A DNA stretch of 64,000 nucleotides, from NCBI GenBank assembly GCA_934045075.1, contig OW203724.1, forward strand, positions 18,095,143-18,159,142, given 5' to 3'. Of this stretch, positions 1 to 10,599 are shown in pieces. The notes beneath the pieces are model-generated. The model was not told where the DNA came from. It saw only the letters and a list, made by a program, of their open reading frames with translations, and did no database searches. The position numbers and the translations under genes were made by a program. Position 1 is the stretch's first letter; each line of letters begins with the position of its first letter. The DNA is from Yponomeuta sedellus (taxonomy: Eukaryota; Arthropoda; Insecta; Lepidoptera; Yponomeutidae).

Positions 1-58
1 TTGTAAAATCTACATATACCGTGTTTGCTGACAAATAAAGACTTGAAAATTGAAACTT

Positions 59-455
59 TAATATTGAAATCTTAGCTTAAAATATTATCATCTATATTTT
101 TGAATTCCGTCACAGATACTATAACAAATTAGTACCCGCCATTTAAGTCGACTTTTTAAATTTTAAATATGGAACTCACCGCGTAATTGTTGCGGCTTAT
201 TCCGCTCAAAGAAGTTAGCCTTTTTTTTATTATTTTTTTTTTAAAGCCGTTTTTATTACATAAAACTCTTCATAACTGACAGTAGTTCTATTTTTAAATT
301 TCATTAAAAAGTTCATTAAAGGGCCGGCTTTGGGTGGGAAGTAATTTGTATGAGTTTTTCCCTCCCTATGGAGGGAAGCAGCATTTTCCACCCAATAATC
401 AGGTCAAAATAACACTACTTTCCGAGTATAAGAAATGAAAAAGTAATTTTCATAG
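59..455. repeat. Dispersed ~400-bp repeat, copy 1
   Basis: This stretch recurs in reverse orientation at 32577-32972. Shared landmarks include GAATTCCGTCACAGATAC, TATGGAACTCACCGCGTAAT, TGCGGCTTATTCCGCTCAAA and the CCACCCAATAATCAG block. No coding capacity or clear terminal repeats are visible, so the class is unknown; it could be a non-autonomous DNA element or a LINE 3' region. Confidence 0.75.
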
Positions 456-1159
456 GGTTGATAAATCAGACGGCCCTAGTGCTACGCCACCTTCATCACA
501 TCAACCTTTATGAGTGCACAACGTCATCAACCAACCTTGATCAGCCATACCGGAACCAAAATCTTACAACAACGAAGCTGAAGACTATTTTCGTGGGAAT
601 TAAATTAAAATAAATACAACAACAACACACTTGCACTGAAATTAACTGTAGCATCACAACCAAGTGCACCTAGAGAGACACAAAGAAATACGATATTAAT
701 CAAGCTGACCCCTACTATTCTCACAAAGCGAGAGTTCCCTTACCTAATTCTGCAGAAGCTCAGTTATTAGAGCAAAACATGCCAGGAACTACCAGTATTT
801 CACACTGTTCACACACGATATTGCTCGCTGCAGTAGGCTGCGTCTCATATACATAATGCACTGGATTTAAACCTCTAGAGACGTAACTTAACTAACATCG
901 CTTCAGGTAACCAATAATCTTAGTACGTATGCTTATTCGTGACCATTCGTGACCAACCCTTCAGGTGCTGTCCTTGACCTCAGCTTACGGAAATTAGCCA
1001 CAGTAATAAGACTGTACCCCATTGTGTCTCTAAATAGTCTCTGCAAATATTTTTCTTTGAGTTTCGTGTATGAAATAATTAGTCTATTGTAAATAAGTAT
1101 AGGTTTTAGGTAGGGGTTTGTGCTGTAACTTTTTCGTTTCACCCATACATGACATTTAC
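456..1159. other. Unassigned AT-rich stretch
   Basis: No convincing coding frame, RNA or repeat family was recognised here. Only short frames without domain signatures are present. Confidence 0.5.
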
Positions 1160-1345
1160 TGTTCTTAAAGTTGACTGAACACTGAAACGTGGCGTACGTA
1201 TACGTAGCAAGCTATTCCGAGGCACAACGTCTGACGTCATTGGCCACGCCGACGCCTCCTCCTCCCCCCGAACCCCCCTGCGCCCCGTTCCAAAACCAAA
1301 ACAATTCGTGCCATGCGCCCAGCGCACGGACGAGACCTATGCGAA
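1160..1345. promoter_or_regulatory. Possible GC-rich promoter with CRE and CCAAT
   Basis: A locally GC-rich island in AT-rich DNA. It holds a perfect cAMP-response palindrome TGACGTCA at 1232-1239 running directly into an inverted CCAAT box (ATTGG), then CCACGCC, and a perfect 12-bp palindrome TACGTATACGTA at 1195-1206. CREB/ATF plus NF-Y sites are typical of promoters, but no TATA box, initiator or adjoining exon can be assigned. Direction is unknown. Confidence 0.25.
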
Positions 1346-3077
1346 TGTCATTTGTTTGTTTTCCTTTTTCAAAATGAATCTCGATTTGACGCCGCGAGAC
1401 TGCGGGAGCAAAGAGTTCAATAGACTTTTAATAGGATCCGATGAATTAACCTTCGTTACGCAATATGTACTGGCTGTATAGAGGGGAACATCAGTTGTAA
1501 TATAAAAACGAAGCATAAATAAAACATGATACATTGTTCTGTCTTGTCGATGGTTCTATTTTTATTTGAGAAATATTGTTTGAAAGCCGATTTAAAATCA
1601 GCACCTTGGCAGGCATTCGAGTACGGCGGTTAAATGCAGAAAGCTCTTGGAAGTTACAACTACTTTTATGGGTTAAATTTGAGAGCCTTCAGTGCTGTTG
1701 AGTGTCCGTGTAAGCTTTGGAAAATAAAATTGTGCCTGTGCAAACTTCGCATTATTAGAGCTAGAAAAAGTACTTTGATACTACGGTGCCACTCTGTATA
1801 ACCACAGAGACCAACATAATACAATTTCTTCTCTGAAAGTTTTAAAACTATAAAAGCTACTGACTGGGACTTCAGTGGACTTTGGAAAGCTTTTACCATT
1901 GCATTAGAACTCTTTCTTACAGTTCTGAAGCGCTTTGCGATTTTGCTTTACTTGGAAAAACCGATTTGATTGACTTTTGTGCGACCCCTTTGGTAGTTGA
2001 CTGTTTGAAATCAAAAGTACCTAATATTAATGTAAAATAGAGTCGTAGTCATCGAGTGTGGTTGAGATAATTCTAGACATTTACGTTGCTTATACTTATA
2101 GGTAAAATACCTTCTAAAAGGTTCTCGCATTATTTTGAAATTTTGTGAGAGTTGTGACCTTTAGGTACTTAAAAAAATATATTTTATAAGTAAATTTTGT
2201 ACTTAACAAATACGGACTGGCAAACGCAGCGTAGGATTCCCACCGGCTCTTCCACCGGATTGCTGGCAGTGGCTGGATGAGGATGGTGGCTGGACAAGGA
2301 TGGCGGAGGACGTGCCTTGGGGTGGCCAATATCCATGCAGGTATTTATTTATTAAGGGTCACCAACAAGATAAACATTAATACATCCTATTATTAACATG
2401 CACCATTGATATATAACTAAATGCTACCTTTATTAAAAGTGTCCTGTCCACAACATGCTAAAAGTAAAATTACAGACAGTGCTGAAACTGAAATTAAAAA
2501 CAAAAGTTCATTAAAAATACACCTAAGTACTTCGTAATTTCATGTCCTAACCACCTAAAACATTATTGATCGAGATGTATACCGATTTAGGGGGCTACAG
2601 CGGTACCTTACTTTTGAGATTGATTAGTTACGGACCCGTAACTTTGAAGGTAGGCGTCAACTTATTACGTTTATCATAATTCCCTGACAGTTCGTCTTAG
2701 CAACTTACGTTTGCTCCTGCCAAGTACCTACGTTGAAATTGTTTCGATAAAATTTTGTTCTCATACGTCTACCTTTCACCTCAATAGATGTAATATTGTT
2801 ATTCCTAAGGACAAGGCCATTAACTAACAGGGTATCTCCTTCTTGTAATTCCATTTTTTTTATGGTTAGTTTGTAACCCTGTATGAGTTAAGAGGCAAAT
2901 AAATGAATTTTCAAACCCGTCTTAGCAACTTAGGTTGGCATCTACCAGTTGCGTTGAATTACATTGTTTTGATAAATTTTTGTTCTAATATGCCTATCTT
3001 TTCATTAATTCTACCCTGCCTTTAGACGTAGAACTCGCAGTTGCATGAGAGGTCTACATATAAATACATTCGTATAT
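1346..3077. other. Unassigned stretch
   Basis: Mostly AT-rich sequence without a recognisable gene. A repeated phrase (CGTCTTAGCAACTTA..GTTGAATTAC/GTTGAAATTG..GTTTCGATAAA) near 2690-2760 and 2920-2980 suggests a degenerate internal duplication. Nothing else was identified. Confidence 0.4.
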
Positions 3078-3460
3078 ACATACATACATACATACATACA
3101 TACATACATACATACATACGGTACATACATACATACATACATACATACATACATACATACATACATACATACATACATACATACATACATACATACATAC
3201 ATACATACATACATACATACATACATACATACATACATACATACATACATACATACATACATACATACATACATACATACATACATACATACATACATAC
3301 ATACATACATACATACATACATACATACATACATACATACATACATACATACATACATACTAATTAAGTTAGTAAGTAGTAATCCGGAGGGGTAGATGTA
3401 GACCAGGGTTTGCCGCTTACCACGATCTATTTAAACCTCTTTGCTATCACAACATTCATT
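3078..3460 (-). repeat. LINE-T 3' end with (CATA)n array
   Basis: About 280 bp of (CATA)n at 3078-3360, with one interruption around 3119-3125. It is followed by degraded LINE-T 3' sequence (GGGGTAGATGTAGACCAGGG...CACGATC). Read on the minus strand this is the LINE end followed by a (TATG)n tail, so the microsatellite grew from a retrotransposon tail. Both strands give long repetitive open frames that are not genes. Confidence 0.8.
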
Positions 3461-3936
3461 CACGCAGGAACTTGGAACTTTACTTTACCATCTTGAAGTT
3501 AAAAACCGATGAACAGGACTTTAATGGCAGGTATTGGCGTCTAGAAGGTTTGATACGCGTGCGGGTTTAGACATAAAGCAGGAGTGAAATGAAATCGCCA
3601 CGTTCGTTATGCATTAACCGAATCTAGGGCCAGTTCATACCAGGCGTGCCCGTTTAAGGGTTAAAGTGCATGTCCTAGCCAAACTGCTCAACAAAGAGCC
3701 AGTAAATAATCTAAACAATGTCGATCCGAAATATAATCGAAACAACGTCGCACAATGAAATGCCATATTCCATTCAGAGCGTTTGGTGTAGTTAGACAGA
3801 CGGGGTGCATTATTGCTGGTTTGCACGTGTCATATATTTTGTAATATTTTGTTTCTTTCAAAATAGTGATTGTATGCAAATATGTCAAATGCATTCAATC
3901 ATCCTTTTTCAAGATGACAAAAAACTTCCCTGAAAG
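3461..3936. other. Unassigned stretch
   Basis: Nothing recognised between the microsatellite and the 5S-SINE. Confidence 0.4.
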
Positions 3937-4540
3937 CGATATCAATCCCCACTGCTGGGGCACAGGTCTCTTCCTACATCGTAGGAAGGTTAGGCTATAC
4001 TCCTCCACGGGGGCCCAGTCCGGGTTGGTGGAGGACTGTAAGGGCGAGATAAATAGTCGTTGCTTAGCCCAAGTCCGTACTCATGCTTCCCTAAGCATTA
4101 CTTCAGGCTAACTTAGCTAAGAATCAATGCGTTACTAAAATAGACGTTTGCTTAGCTAAGCATGTTCATAGGCCAATGCTAAGAATTAGTCCGGGTTTCG
4201 CGACTTAGAGAGTGCCAAAGTACTGTCTATGATAGACAAATCGATTCTTAAGCAAGTGCTTTCGCTAAGACTCGTTCTTAGAAGCGACTATTTATCTCGC
4301 CCTTAGAGTGGCAGGCCTTACTGTTAGAAGTTATCAAGCCGCCCATAAGGCCTCTGACATGGCTTAACGACTGCCATCACATGACGGCCGGCACCAACGG
4401 CTTAGAGTGCCTGGCGAAGCACGGAAGCGCTCGAAAAAAATGCCACTAGTCACGGGACAGTCACCCATCCTGCCCTTGACCGCACCTGTTGTTGCTTAAC
4501 TCAAGGGATTGATTCCAATCACTCGGTTCGACTACCTCGA
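3937..4540 (-). mobile_element. 5S-SINE, split by a MITE
   Basis: Minus-oriented copy of the 5S rRNA-like SINE (reference copy 42636-42999). The 3' end (GATATC...CCCACTGCTGGGGCAC) is at the left and the 5S-like promoter block (ACTCAAGGGATTGATTCC side) at the right. The body is interrupted at a TA by the element at 4041-4303. The extreme 5' end is degraded. Confidence 0.85.
4041..4303. mobile_element. MITE (Tc1/mariner type), 263 bp
   Basis: Perfect 19-bp terminal inverted repeats, AGGGCGAGATAAATAGTCG at 4041-4059 and its complement at 4285-4303. It is flanked by TA on both sides (4039-4040 and 4304-4305), the target duplication expected for Tc1/mariner elements. It sits inside a 5S-SINE whose sequence resumes after it. 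The interior is rich in CTTAGCTAAG-like palindromes and has no coding frame. Confidence 0.85.
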
Positions 4541-5092
4541 GTCCTCCTTTATCATCATGATAAGAAACCTCCCGGAAATATTGTAAACTATTTCAAATTC
4601 ACCAAGTAGAATGCTGGCCATACTATAGTAGTAGAAGACACCAAACAAAATGGAAAGATAACAACAAGAAAGTGGCGACTGGATATTCGCGTGTCAAAAT
4701 CCGTTCGAAAAAGTTTGAAGTTCCAGTACCCTTCTGCTAATTGACTTGTAGAAAATGCCTTTTACTTTTTTCCAATAAAGTAAATCCCATCAGACTGTCA
4801 CTTCTCGGGAAGAGGTGCCTTGTTTACTTCATATTTAGGAGGGAGACACAACGTTTCCCATATCGGGCCCCGATGAGACGGACGATGGCCATCTAGGTTT
4901 ACGATCGGGCCTTATTTTGTGACGACTATGTTTATGTTATTGGGAATTTTATCGTCACACGGTATGTGCTCTTGTTAGGACACCTGTCTTGTGTCAGATG
5001 CTAACAAAGAAGCCTTACTTTATGAGTCACTCATTTTATTACTGTGGGCAAAATTTCATGGTGTTTTGAACCAACTAGACATGGTTTTTTAT
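4541..5092. other. Unassigned stretch
   Basis: No gene or known repeat recognised. Confidence 0.4.
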
Positions 5093-5206
5093 TATATTCT
5101 TTTTAATGCACTAACCCGTGCTAAGGACAATTTTAAAAACCTATTTAGAAGCTAAAATTTCCACCCATGACGGGACTCGAACCCGCGACCTCTAGCTAAC
5201 CGTGCC
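5093..5206 (-). mobile_element. SINE-A fragment (minus)
   Basis: Contains the SINE-A 3' tail (TTAATGCACTAACCCGTGCT) and the tRNA-like T-arm (GGGACTCGAACCCGCGACC, reverse of box B). It stops within the cloverleaf. It forms an inverted pair with the plus copy at 5926. Confidence 0.85.
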
Positions 5207-5250
5207 AGTGCTTACTCTTAACGCTAACTTACTCTTATATAAAATTATTT

Positions 5251-5388
5251 TTGGTCGGTCGAGCGAGGGGTAGTGTAAGCATTTCATAATAATTTTAATT
5301 TTAACTAGTTATATTCTGTTTGGTCGGTCGAGCGAGGGGTAGTGTAAGCATTTCATAATAATTTTAATTTTAACTAGTTATATTCTGT
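5251..5388. repeat. Tandem 69-bp repeat, 2 units
   Basis: Two essentially identical 69-bp units (5251-5319 and 5320-5388) beginning TTGGTCGGTCGAGCGAGG. No function is apparent. Confidence 0.9.
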
Positions 5389-5390
5389 AT

Positions 5391-5445
5391 CCCGGTGCCT
5401 TGCTTGTGACTACTCGTCGGAGTAGACAGAGATAAGGCGCCGGGG
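5391..5445. repeat. Inverted repeat / hairpin
   Basis: Arms CCCGGTGCCTT and AAGGCGCCGGG with an inner TACTC/GAGTA stem form a strong hairpin. Confidence 0.6.
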
Positions 5446-5523
5446 AAAACACGATAATTCAGTTATATTATATTTTGTAAATACCATATTAAAATGTTAA
5501 TACTATTTGCTAATTTTATTTTA

Positions 5524-5783
<260 letters not shown>

Positions 5784-5925
5784 AATATATACATATTCTA
5801 ATGGGTTTTCTTTCTTTTTTCTGTTTCCTTGTTTTTTTTTCATCTCTTTTTCTTTATACTTTCTTTCCTTCTTTTACTTTTTTATTAATTTTTATATACA
5901 TGCGTATATATATATATTATATATT

Positions 5926-6057
5926 ATAGTTGGATAGAGCGCTGGCACGGATAGCCAGAGGTCGCGGGTTCGAGTCCCGGCATGCGTGGAATTTTAAGCC
6001 TCTAAGTAGGTTTTTAAAATTGTCCTTAGCACGGGTTAGTGCATTAAAAATAAAAAT
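5926..6057 (+). mobile_element. SINE-A fragment (plus)
   Basis: Begins inside the tRNA-like D-arm (AGTTGGATAGAGCG). It contains the anticodon stem TGGCACGGATAGCCA, box B GGGTTCGAGTCCC and the tail CCTTAGCACGGGTTAGTGCA followed by A-rich sequence. Confidence 0.9.
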
Positions 6058-6887
6058 AGTATGAAAATATATCAGTCTATCGAAAATTATAACTGTAATA
6101 AAAATTTGCCTAAACCTAAACTTGGTCTAGAAATCACCTAATATTGGTTAAAGTTGAATTCTGACACGTGAATTCAGAACTATTCGACCTCAATCAAATA
6201 GGCAACATGTGTAATTCACCTCTCAAATAAACTACACTTCCCTAATGTAGCACATCCATCATGCGTTAAATATGCCTTTTACTACAAATTACCATGGTGG
6301 TTAATGACTTCCAATGTATTAAGCGCGGATCAGGAGTAAAATGTATGTTGCTGGTTCACACCACGAGCGAGTGCTTATTAGAAGAGAGCTTAAAGAAATT
6401 GGTGTGAACGCCACTTAAGACTTTAGTTCTACTCCTGCCTCAGTAGCCTCTACCGCGTACGAGAAAGACAAAAAAAATCGACCCATCCTGCGCTTTCATA
6501 GCGGACTAGAGCAATATGGTGCGAGTTTTTCTCTGTTCTCTCGCAGAATAAGGGTTGCCATTCAACGAATGGTAAAAAATACCGCTAGTTATTTTTGCTC
6601 CAAGTACCACCCTTACCGCAATCCGTTCAACCCCCCGTCTTGATGACGGTTACTCGCTCAAGTGAGAAAACCAAATTAGTAGATTACAGGATGAACAGCC
6701 ATGACGTAAACATTTTTTTAAGACTCTGAATGATCCCGCGCCTGCTAATTCCCGGATGAGTAGGCAGAGACCAGAATTGACCAAGTAAATTTTGATCCTC
6801 GAGTCTAGGTAAAAACTTAACACAAAATTTAAATTCCGAATTTCTGCTAAAGATGGCGGTTTTTGACAAAAGCTTTCCAAGGAGAGG
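6058..6887. other. Unassigned stretch
   Basis: No gene recognised. The short minus-strand frames between 6650 and 7180 overlap the LINE-T end and carry no domain signature. Confidence 0.4.
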
Positions 6888-7155
6888 ATGAAGGAAGAAA
6901 GATTGACGAAACAAATATATATTGCGAATGTGAGTGGAAGGGCTGGTAAGGGACGTCCCAGGCGGACATACGTCGACCAAATAGGAGATTTATTAGCAAA
7001 GGGAAAGATAAAAAGTACCCAGAACCGGCGTGCGTGCATGCAACGACTTGTGAACGTTGATGAAGCGAAGGTGATCTGTCAAGATCGTGGCAAGTGGCAG
7101 TCCCTGGTCTCTGCCTACCCCTCTGGGATACAGTCGTGAGGTTATGTATGTATGC
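6888..7155 (+). pseudogene. LINE-T ORF C-terminus, truncated
   Basis: The most complete LINE-T 3' end in the window: an open frame of 83 codons starting MKEERLTKQIYIANV. It carries the family signature GRAGKGRPRRTYVDQIGDLL, then CMQRLVNVDEAKVICQD and SAYPSGIQ before a stop and a short TATG tail. I read it as the extreme C-terminus of a non-LTR retrotransposon polyprotein, because at least 13 copies share the same 3' end and a microsatellite tail. The clade is not assigned. The 5' region with the reverse transcriptase is missing. Confidence 0.7.
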
Positions 7156-7756
7156 TCTCCAAGGAACACCACTAATAGCCACAGTACATTAGTGGCTGGG
7201 AATAAAAGTGTTTGGTACACTAGTGGCACACAATTCGCGGAAAACTGTTCTATAGGTAGAAGTGTGAACCTCTACACGAAAAGCAGTAATGAATCTAAGT
7301 ACTCGCCGTTTCGATCCAATAATAGAGCACGCGTTTTAGTAGTGTGAACGGGGATTAATATAAAAATATAACCGAGTCTTACCGAGGTCTTACCTAATAG
7401 AGGCGGTGTAAAACATTTTACACGAAGCTATCATTTCGCTTTTTCATTTGTTATTCCAATTTGCCCTTTCGGTACTCAGTGATCCCTACGAGGTCGTAAT
7501 AAAAGCCATTTTGCATCGACTTTTTGCTTAGCCGGTTTCTGAACAAAATGAAAAGCGCAGAAGCCCAGCTTAATCTTCCCGCGCTCTAAATACATTGTTA
7601 AAATAATTGTGACGTCCCCATTCTTTTGTGCAATACCGATAAACTTTCAACGAAACTAAAAAGTATTTCTTTTTAGGTACACTATGTTATTAAAATAACG
7701 CAATACGGTATCAAAATTTTAAAATTCTTAATAGGCTTCCATGCTTCACATTCACA
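7156..7756. other. Unassigned stretch
   Basis: AT-rich sequence with no gene or repeat recognised. Confidence 0.4.
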
Positions 7757-7938
7757 TTAAGTCTTTGGTGCCGGCAGTCAGGTATAGCCGTTGTTAAGCC
7801 ATGTCAAAGGCCTGTCACTGTCTTACAATCCTCTACCAACCCGGACTTGCCCCCCATGGTGGATTATGGCCTAACTTTCCTGCGATGCAGGAAGAGTTTC
7901 GTGTCCCAGCAGTGGGGACATATAAGGGTTGATATCAT
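7757..7938 (+). mobile_element. 5S-SINE, 5'-truncated
   Basis: Diverged 3' half of the 5S-SINE. It starts at the GGTGCCGGC block and ends GGGTTGATATCATC. The promoter part is absent. Confidence 0.85.
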
Positions 7939-8317
7939 CAATATGTTTTTTTATTTTATTTTTCGAACTATCGTGAAACTTGATGCGGTCAATTCGTAGT
8001 CAATCAGTCAATAAGTCAGCTCATACTCGTCCAATGCCGGACATAGGGTTCCCACAAAGCACCTACTTAATTCAGTCCTCGCCTTCATTAATACCTCCCT
8101 AATTCCAGCTGGAGTTTGAGTTGTTATTATGTACAATCTTCTGCACCTTTCCCTTTCATGGAAAAGCTATTACCATGGCATTATGCTTTATTGCCATTCG
8201 TACGCGAACTTCCTGAGGCCAAAAATCGAAAATGTAGTCGGTTCCTGCAGCGCTCGCGTAAATCGTGGAGCCAGATGGGTTATTCACAGGTCTTAGTGAC
8301 GATAAAAAAGTGTAGGT

Positions 8318-8450
8318 AGCCTTTAGTATTTCTTAATGATTCGCGATACTCATACATAGTTTTTTATATATTAAACGGGTCTAATCGCTATTATTTATTA
8401 GATAAAACGTAATTACCTCATTTCTCGACGTTTCGGCAGCGTAACAATTG
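8318..8450. repeat. Dispersed repeat (ATTAAACGGGTCTAATCGC)
   Basis: The block around ATTAAACGGGTCTAATCGC and GATTCGCGATACTCATACAT recurs at about 47685-47765 and in diverged form near 49160-49240. The adjoining GTTTCGGCAGCG / CTCGACGTTTCG motif resembles the interior of the MITE at 23396. The class is uncertain. Confidence 0.5.
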
Positions 8451-8532
8451 CCGTGGTCTTGGGTAGATTGAAGTGGCGAGTTCAGTCAATTCAAGTGACT
8501 ACCCACAATTATTGACTGTACTGGCCACTATG

Positions 8533-8690
8533 TAGGTAGCCCAGTTGGTGGAACAATGGTCTCGGAAGCGAGAAAACCATGTTCGATTCCCACTGCGAGT
8601 TTGGACCTGTCTTTGTTTAATTTCAAAGTTACGTACATCTGCGAATTTATTGTAGTAATTGGTATTACGAGTATACTACACGCTGGCGCA
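8533..8690 (+). mobile_element. SINE-B, 5' half
   Basis: tRNA-derived head: GTAGCCCAGTTGGTGGAACA (box A-like), a GGAAGCGAGA anticodon-region block, then GTTCGATTCCCA (box B), followed by the family's body. The 3' tail is missing. Confidence 0.8.
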
Positions 8691-8966
8691 GGACGCCGCG
8701 CGCTTGTCCCTGTTCTCTCGTGCATTGTTTTTTCGAAGGTAAGAACGTAATTACATGACATGATATGGTAGTACGCCTATAGGCAATGTATGGGAAAAAG
8801 TAGTGTCATGGCGCAATAAAAAAACGAGGCAGTACTGCGCGCCAACGTGTTAATATTTTTTTAACTGCTGTCAATTAACTTATTATTTTAAATAGTATAG
8901 TTTTAAAGTTTGAAGAATTCAGATGTTGTATAGAATCAGGCGTTACTTTGCGGAAATCCATAATAT

Positions 8967-9200
8967 CATTAAAAAGTTAAAATTACTTTGCTGAATTCCG
9001 GCTTTTGGGAGCCTGAGGATGCCTCGTGTTAGAGGCGAAACGCGTCGCGTGTTTTCTCACACAAGTATTGGTGTTGGTGGTGGTGTGTTCGTGTCTTGCT
9101 TCTGCTTGAAAAAGTGGGAGGGAGGGTGGTGCATTAGCTAACCGCATGGTGCCTTGGGATTTTTGGCGGAATTCAGCAAAGTAATTTTATCTTTTTAATG
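8967..9200. mobile_element. MITE, 36-bp TIRs
   Basis: Terminal inverted repeats of 36 bp (CATTAAAAAGTTAAAATTAC... at 8967-9002, complement at 9165-9200) with about two mismatches. There is no coding frame inside. No clear target duplication was found, so the superfamily is unassigned. Confidence 0.8.
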
Positions 9201-9737
9201 CTTGAAGAATTTAATTAAATTTAGTTTAGAATAGACCTGTTTAGTTGTGTGTGTGTATTTATGGGGAAAGTATTGTAAGGTGTGGGTGAACGCTGTGACT
9301 ACGTGTTTTCCAGTAAAAGCACATATTGGCTTAGTTCACTTATATTTTTAATTATAGACTTTTATTGTGTAGAGTCTCTCAATCATTTTAATAGTGATTT
9401 TTAGGAACCAGGACCGACGACCTAGGATCACGAGCCTGTTACTAGATAGCATCAATGCCAAATACGGCCGTTTTTGGTGGTAATTCTACCTAGTTCTAGG
9501 TTTTTGCCTTAAAATAACGCTCCAGGAGCCAACAACTTACTATTTATAAATTTGTTGTTGAAATATTCTACTGATACTTTTTTGATACAAAAACGATCTG
9601 AAAAAAAGACATGAATTCCTCCATAGGTGTTGCTAGCGCTAACTTGGAGTCATTGAAAGAAAATTACAAGTCTAGATTTTTTATGCATTAACAGAATCTA
9701 GGCCCTGTAAAGCGATTATCATAGCTACGATTGTTAT
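9201..9737. other. Unassigned stretch
   Basis: No gene. A CCTAGGATC-type motif near 9420 recalls the inverted-repeat element at 25998, but homology is not certain. Confidence 0.35.
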
Positions 9738-10098
9738 CGATATCCACCCTTGTATGCCCCCACTGCTAGGGCACGGGTATCTTCCTGCATCGCAGGTAGG
9801 TTAGGCCATACTCCACCACGGGGCCAAGTCCGGGTTGGTGGAGGATTGTAAGACAGTGGCTGGCCTTACTGTCAGAAGTTATCATGCCGCCCGTGAGACC
9901 TCTGACATGGCTTAACGACTGCCATTACATGACAGCCGGCACCAATGGCTTAACGTGCCTTGCGAAGCACGGAAGCGCTCGGAAACATGCCCTTGCGGTA
10001 GTCACGGGACGGTCAACCATCCTGCACCTTACCGCGCCTGTTGTTGCTTAACTCAAGTGATTTGTGCCAATAACTCGGTTCGACTAGGCCACGAACGA
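9738..10098 (-). mobile_element. 5S-SINE, near full length
   Basis: Extends from the GATATCCACCC 3' end to the GGCCACGAAC 5' end, including the 5S-like block. Diverged from the 42636 copy by scattered substitutions. Confidence 0.9.
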
Positions 10099-10371
10099 CG
10101 ATTGCTATGCCTAGCAATAATACCGTATGTTAGCATTCTGAATACGGGCAGCCAGACTAAATTTGAAACCTCATAGAGGCAAGTACTGTTTCCATGAGTT
10201 ATATCAGTTGCATTTTGAAACGGAACTTTAGCTAGTTATTTACGATATCAACCCTAGGTTTCTCGTGCACTAACAATCTGTAAATTTACTGTTAACAGCT
10301 GTCAGATAGCCAAGGTGCCAATAAAAAAGTACCTACTAAATTAACTGATTGTTTGCCTAATGGACATAATG

Positions 10372-10530
10372 AATGGGTAAGGACTGGGCTGAAAACCTGA
10401 GTGTCTGAGGTGTTCTACTACTTAATCGCTTGAAATTCCTAACGTGCGGTGGGCACGCCTATTAAGCTCATATTCTCTCTTTATCAGAAAAGGCGTGTAC
10501 CCTGCAGTGTGACGTATATAAGCTACATAT
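10372..10530 (+). mobile_element. SINE-B, 3' half
   Basis: Body and tail of SINE-B: CCTGAGTGTCTGAGGTGTTC, CGGTGGGCACGC, then CCTGCAGTGTGACGTATATA. Confidence 0.8.
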
Positions 10531-10599
10531 GCTACATTTATGTATAATAAAGTATTCTCTGTCTATTATTAGTAGATATAAGTCATAGATAGTCGTACC

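Noticed and set aside
1189..1377. Proline-rich 62-codon frame at the GC island
   Set aside because: The proline run comes from a C-rich tract. There is no homology cue or splice context, and the minus strand is open as well.
3011..3395. Long open frames encoding poly-(MYVC) or (IHTY) on both strands
   Set aside because: They are readings of the (CATA)n array in every frame, as are those at 24093-24687, 59137-59554 and 60405-60886. No gene is implied.
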